64,000 nt of DNA from contig CP098402.1 in assembly GCA_025916675.1 (NCBI GenBank), positions 2,537,205 to 2,601,204 on the forward strand, read 5' to 3'. The notes under the pieces are model-generated. The model was not told the DNA's origin, did no database searches, and was given only the letters and a program-made list of their open reading frames with translations. A program made the translations under genes and the position numbers. This document shows positions 62,508 through 64,000 of the stretch, piece after piece (within the stretch, counting starts at the first letter, position 1; each line of letters opens with the position of its first letter). This DNA is from Phycisphaera sp. Lineage in GTDB: Bacteria; Planctomycetota; Phycisphaerae; Phycisphaerales; UBA1924.

Positions 62508-62956
62508 GAACCAACCCGCTCGCGCTGTTTCTTCTCTGCCTCGCCCCGCTCGCCGGCTGCGCCGCCCAAACGAAGCACGCCGAAACCCATGCCCCAGAAG
62601 CAGAACCCGCCATGCACATCCACTACCTCGAGATCGTCACCCCCGACGTCGACACCACCTGCGACGCCCTGGCGAGCGCCCACGGCACAACTTTTGGCGA
62701 GCCCATCCCCGAGCTCGGCAACGCCCGCATGGCCCCACTCGACGGCGGCGGCAGCATCAGCGTGCGGGCCCCCATGCGCGCGACCGAGGCCCCCGTCGTC
62801 CGCCCGTACATCCTGGTCGACGACCTCGCCGCCGCCGTCGAGGCCGCCCGCGCCGCCGGCGCCGAGATCGCGATCCCGGCGATGGAGATCCCCGGCCGCG
62901 GCACCATCGCCATCTACATTCTGGGCGGCATCGAGCACGGGCTCTGGCAGGAATAA
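62504..62956 (+). CDS. Lipoprotein with glyoxalase/VOC-like domain
   Basis: 150 residues. The signal peptide has lipobox LAPLAGC (Cys about residue 19). The rest is one vicinal-oxygen-chelate-type domain: MHIHYLEIVTPDVDTTCDAL at its start, then GNARMAPLDGGGSISVRAPM, YILVDDLAAAVEAARAAGAE and GRGTIAIYILGGIEHGLWQ. A full VOC fold usually needs two such units, so a dimer is likely. The possible metal ligands (His in IHYLEI, Glu in GGIEHG) are only partly conserved. Exported VOC lipoproteins are uncommon. Confidence 0.75.
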   Translation: MRTNPLALFLLCLAPLAGCAAQTKHAETHAPEAEPAMHIHYLEIVTPDVDTTCDALASAHGTTFGEPIPELGNARMAPLDGGGSISVRAPMRATEAPVVRPYILVDDLAAAVEAARAAGAEIAIPAMEIPGRGTIAIYILGGIEHGLWQE

Positions 62957-63484
62957 GCCGGCCGCGCTCGGGTGCTTCTTGGGGTTCGTGTTGTGCTCTT
63001 GGGGGGGTCTTGCACGGTCGACGCTCTGGCGGAGCGGAAGACGGCTGCGCCAGAGCTGCGGTCGGTTGGTTTGTTTTGAGCGCTCGCGTTGCTCGCTTGC
63101 GGCCGCATGAGCGGCCGGGCCCTTGCGGGCCGCGCCGGGGCATGCGCCCTGCGCCGAAGACGGCTGGTGCGGATGCCCCGGCGTTGTTGTGTCGCCTCGG
63201 CGGCGGGCCCAGGCGCCGGGGACATGCGCGGAAGACCGCGGATGCCCCGTCGCCGAGTGCCTTGTGTGGCCGCACGCGTTGGGCTCCTGACGCCGAAGCA
63301 TCCGCCGAGCGAGTCTTCGAGCGAAAGCGCATGCGGGAGGCGCGGCCGCTTCAGCGGCCCGGGCGGTAGCCCGCAAGCGAGCAACGCGAGCGCTCAAGAA
63401 CAACTAACTTGATCGAGCGGAGGCGCGGCCGTCTTCGGCCCCGCCGCAGCGGCGAAGAACCAAGACGCTCCCGGAGCACCACCC
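62957..63484. other. Gene-free GC-rich region (528 bases)
   Basis: Open frames exist on both strands because stop codons are rare at this GC content, but their translations are Arg/Ala/Pro-rich, lack domain features and have no ribosome sites. The region contains a 27-base inverted repeat annotated separately. Confidence 0.5.
63076..63397. repeat. 27-base perfect inverted repeat with 268-base spacer
   Basis: Arms 63076-63102 and 63371-63397 are exact reverse complements (core GAGCGCTCGCGTTGCTCGC). The spacer is GC-rich with further short CGGCCGC/GCGGCC palindromes near both arms. No transposase frame is inside and no target-site duplication is seen outside the arms, so its nature is open. 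Confidence 0.7.
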
Positions 63485-64000
63485 TCAGAGCAGCGCGTCG
63501 ATGGGCGCGGGCACGGTGGCCGTGAGCACCCAGTGCGCGGCCCGGAAGACGAAGGCCGCCACGGCCAGCCAGAAGAGGACGCGTGCGATGCAGTGCAGGC
63601 GGTAGAGGCCGATGGCCATGAGCGGGAAGTTCTTGTCGTACCGCAGCCAGCACGACGCCATCCACAACCACTCGCGCCACAGACGCGCCGCGCGAGCCGG
63701 CTCGTGCTCGGATGGTTGGAGTTCGTTATCATCCTCCCCGGTAAATCCCAGCACGCGCCGCTTGTACGTCGCGCTGAGCGGGTGCAGCGGGCCGTAGTAG
63801 TCCTCGAGCGATGGCGTAACGCGCGAACGTTCCTCGGCCTCACGCAGGGCGGTGACCCCCGCAGTGTTGACGTCTCCCGCCCCGAAGACCAGCCATCGCC
63901 ACGCGCCGAGCATGACGACCAGGCGGACCACGTTGTACGCCGCGACGATGGCCGTCAGGATGGCGAAGTACCACGCTTCGAGCCCGCCCACCAGCACCCA
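63485..64000 (-). CDS. Membrane protein of unknown function (5' end beyond window)
   Basis: About 171 C-terminal residues are visible. A hydrophobic segment lies near the window edge (WYFAILTAIVAAYNVVRLVV). A hydrophilic middle follows (SLEDYYGPLHPLSATYKRRV, GEDDNELQPSEHEPARAARL), then two adjacent helices near the end (FPLMAIGLYRLHCIARVLFW, LAVAAFVFRAAHWVL). No family recognised. In-frame GTG codons near 63997 and 63991 exist, but the frame continues to the edge, so the true start is probably outside. Confidence 0.6.
   Translation of the reverse strand, partial: WVLVGGLEAWYFAILTAIVAAYNVVRLVVMLGAWRWLVFGAGDVNTAGVTALREAEERSRVTPSLEDYYGPLHPLSATYKRRVLGFTGEDDNELQPSEHEPARAARLWREWLWMASCWLRYDKNFPLMAIGLYRLHCIARVLFWLAVAAFVFRAAHWVLTATVPAPIDALL

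Noticed and set aside
62957-63484. Several overlapping frames of 100-190 codons on both strands
   Set aside because: No start signals, no domain features, strongly Arg/Ala/Pro-biased; typical of a stop-poor GC-rich spacer.

Overview
The window is a GC-rich bacterial chromosome segment. Several traits suggest a planctomycete of the Phycisphaerae type: paired Asp-rich dockerin-like C-terminal tails with the core [12 protein letters not shown], membrane proteins ending in CPECG zinc ribbons, a pseudopilin with an A^FSLIE processing site, and a multi-kilobase secretin gene. This placement is inferred from protein character, because no rRNA is present. No tRNA, rRNA, CRISPR array, insertion sequence or prophage was recognised.

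Layout. 1-4167 (minus): phosphate uptake genes pstS-pstC-pstA, with pstA cut by the window edge. 4333-28030 (minus): a type II secretion / type IV pilus-like operon. In transcription order it runs glutathione peroxidase, a zinc-ribbon membrane protein, gspF, gspG, gspH, gspI, gspJ, gspK, a GspL/PilM-like protein, a PilO/GspM-like protein with a GspC/PilP-like tail, a giant secretin of about 4,600 residues, and a small lipoprotein. From gspI to the lipoprotein every junction is a 4-base start/stop overlap. The secretin is the outstanding object here: I count about 50 tandem N1-type modules between an N-terminal STN/N0-like domain and a normal secretin channel. GspE and the prepilin peptidase are not in the window.

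28095-37000: a tandem-domain 6-pyruvoyl-tetrahydropterin synthase homologue, an AraC regulator, an FG-GAP secreted protein with a dockerin-like tail, carB, and an outer-membrane barrel protein. 37055-48288 (minus): the rplK-rplA-rplJ-rplL-rpoB-rpoC cluster, with structured RNA candidates before rpoB and a small membrane-protein gene between rpoB and rpoC.

48630-62956: a phosphohexomutase, a second secreted dockerin-tailed protein, a KAP-like P-loop NTPase with membrane helices, an alanine/glycine:sodium symporter with a large insertion, an NfeD-like protein plus flotillin pair, two small lipoproteins (YCII-like and VOC-like), a helical hypothetical protein, two more zinc-ribbon membrane proteins and a UbiB-family kinase. 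62957-63484 has no convincing gene but holds a 27-base perfect inverted repeat. The last gene is a partial membrane protein.

The genes are dense, mostly intact and vertically typical. The unusual biology is concentrated in the secretion operon and in a few lineage-specific insertions into housekeeping proteins.
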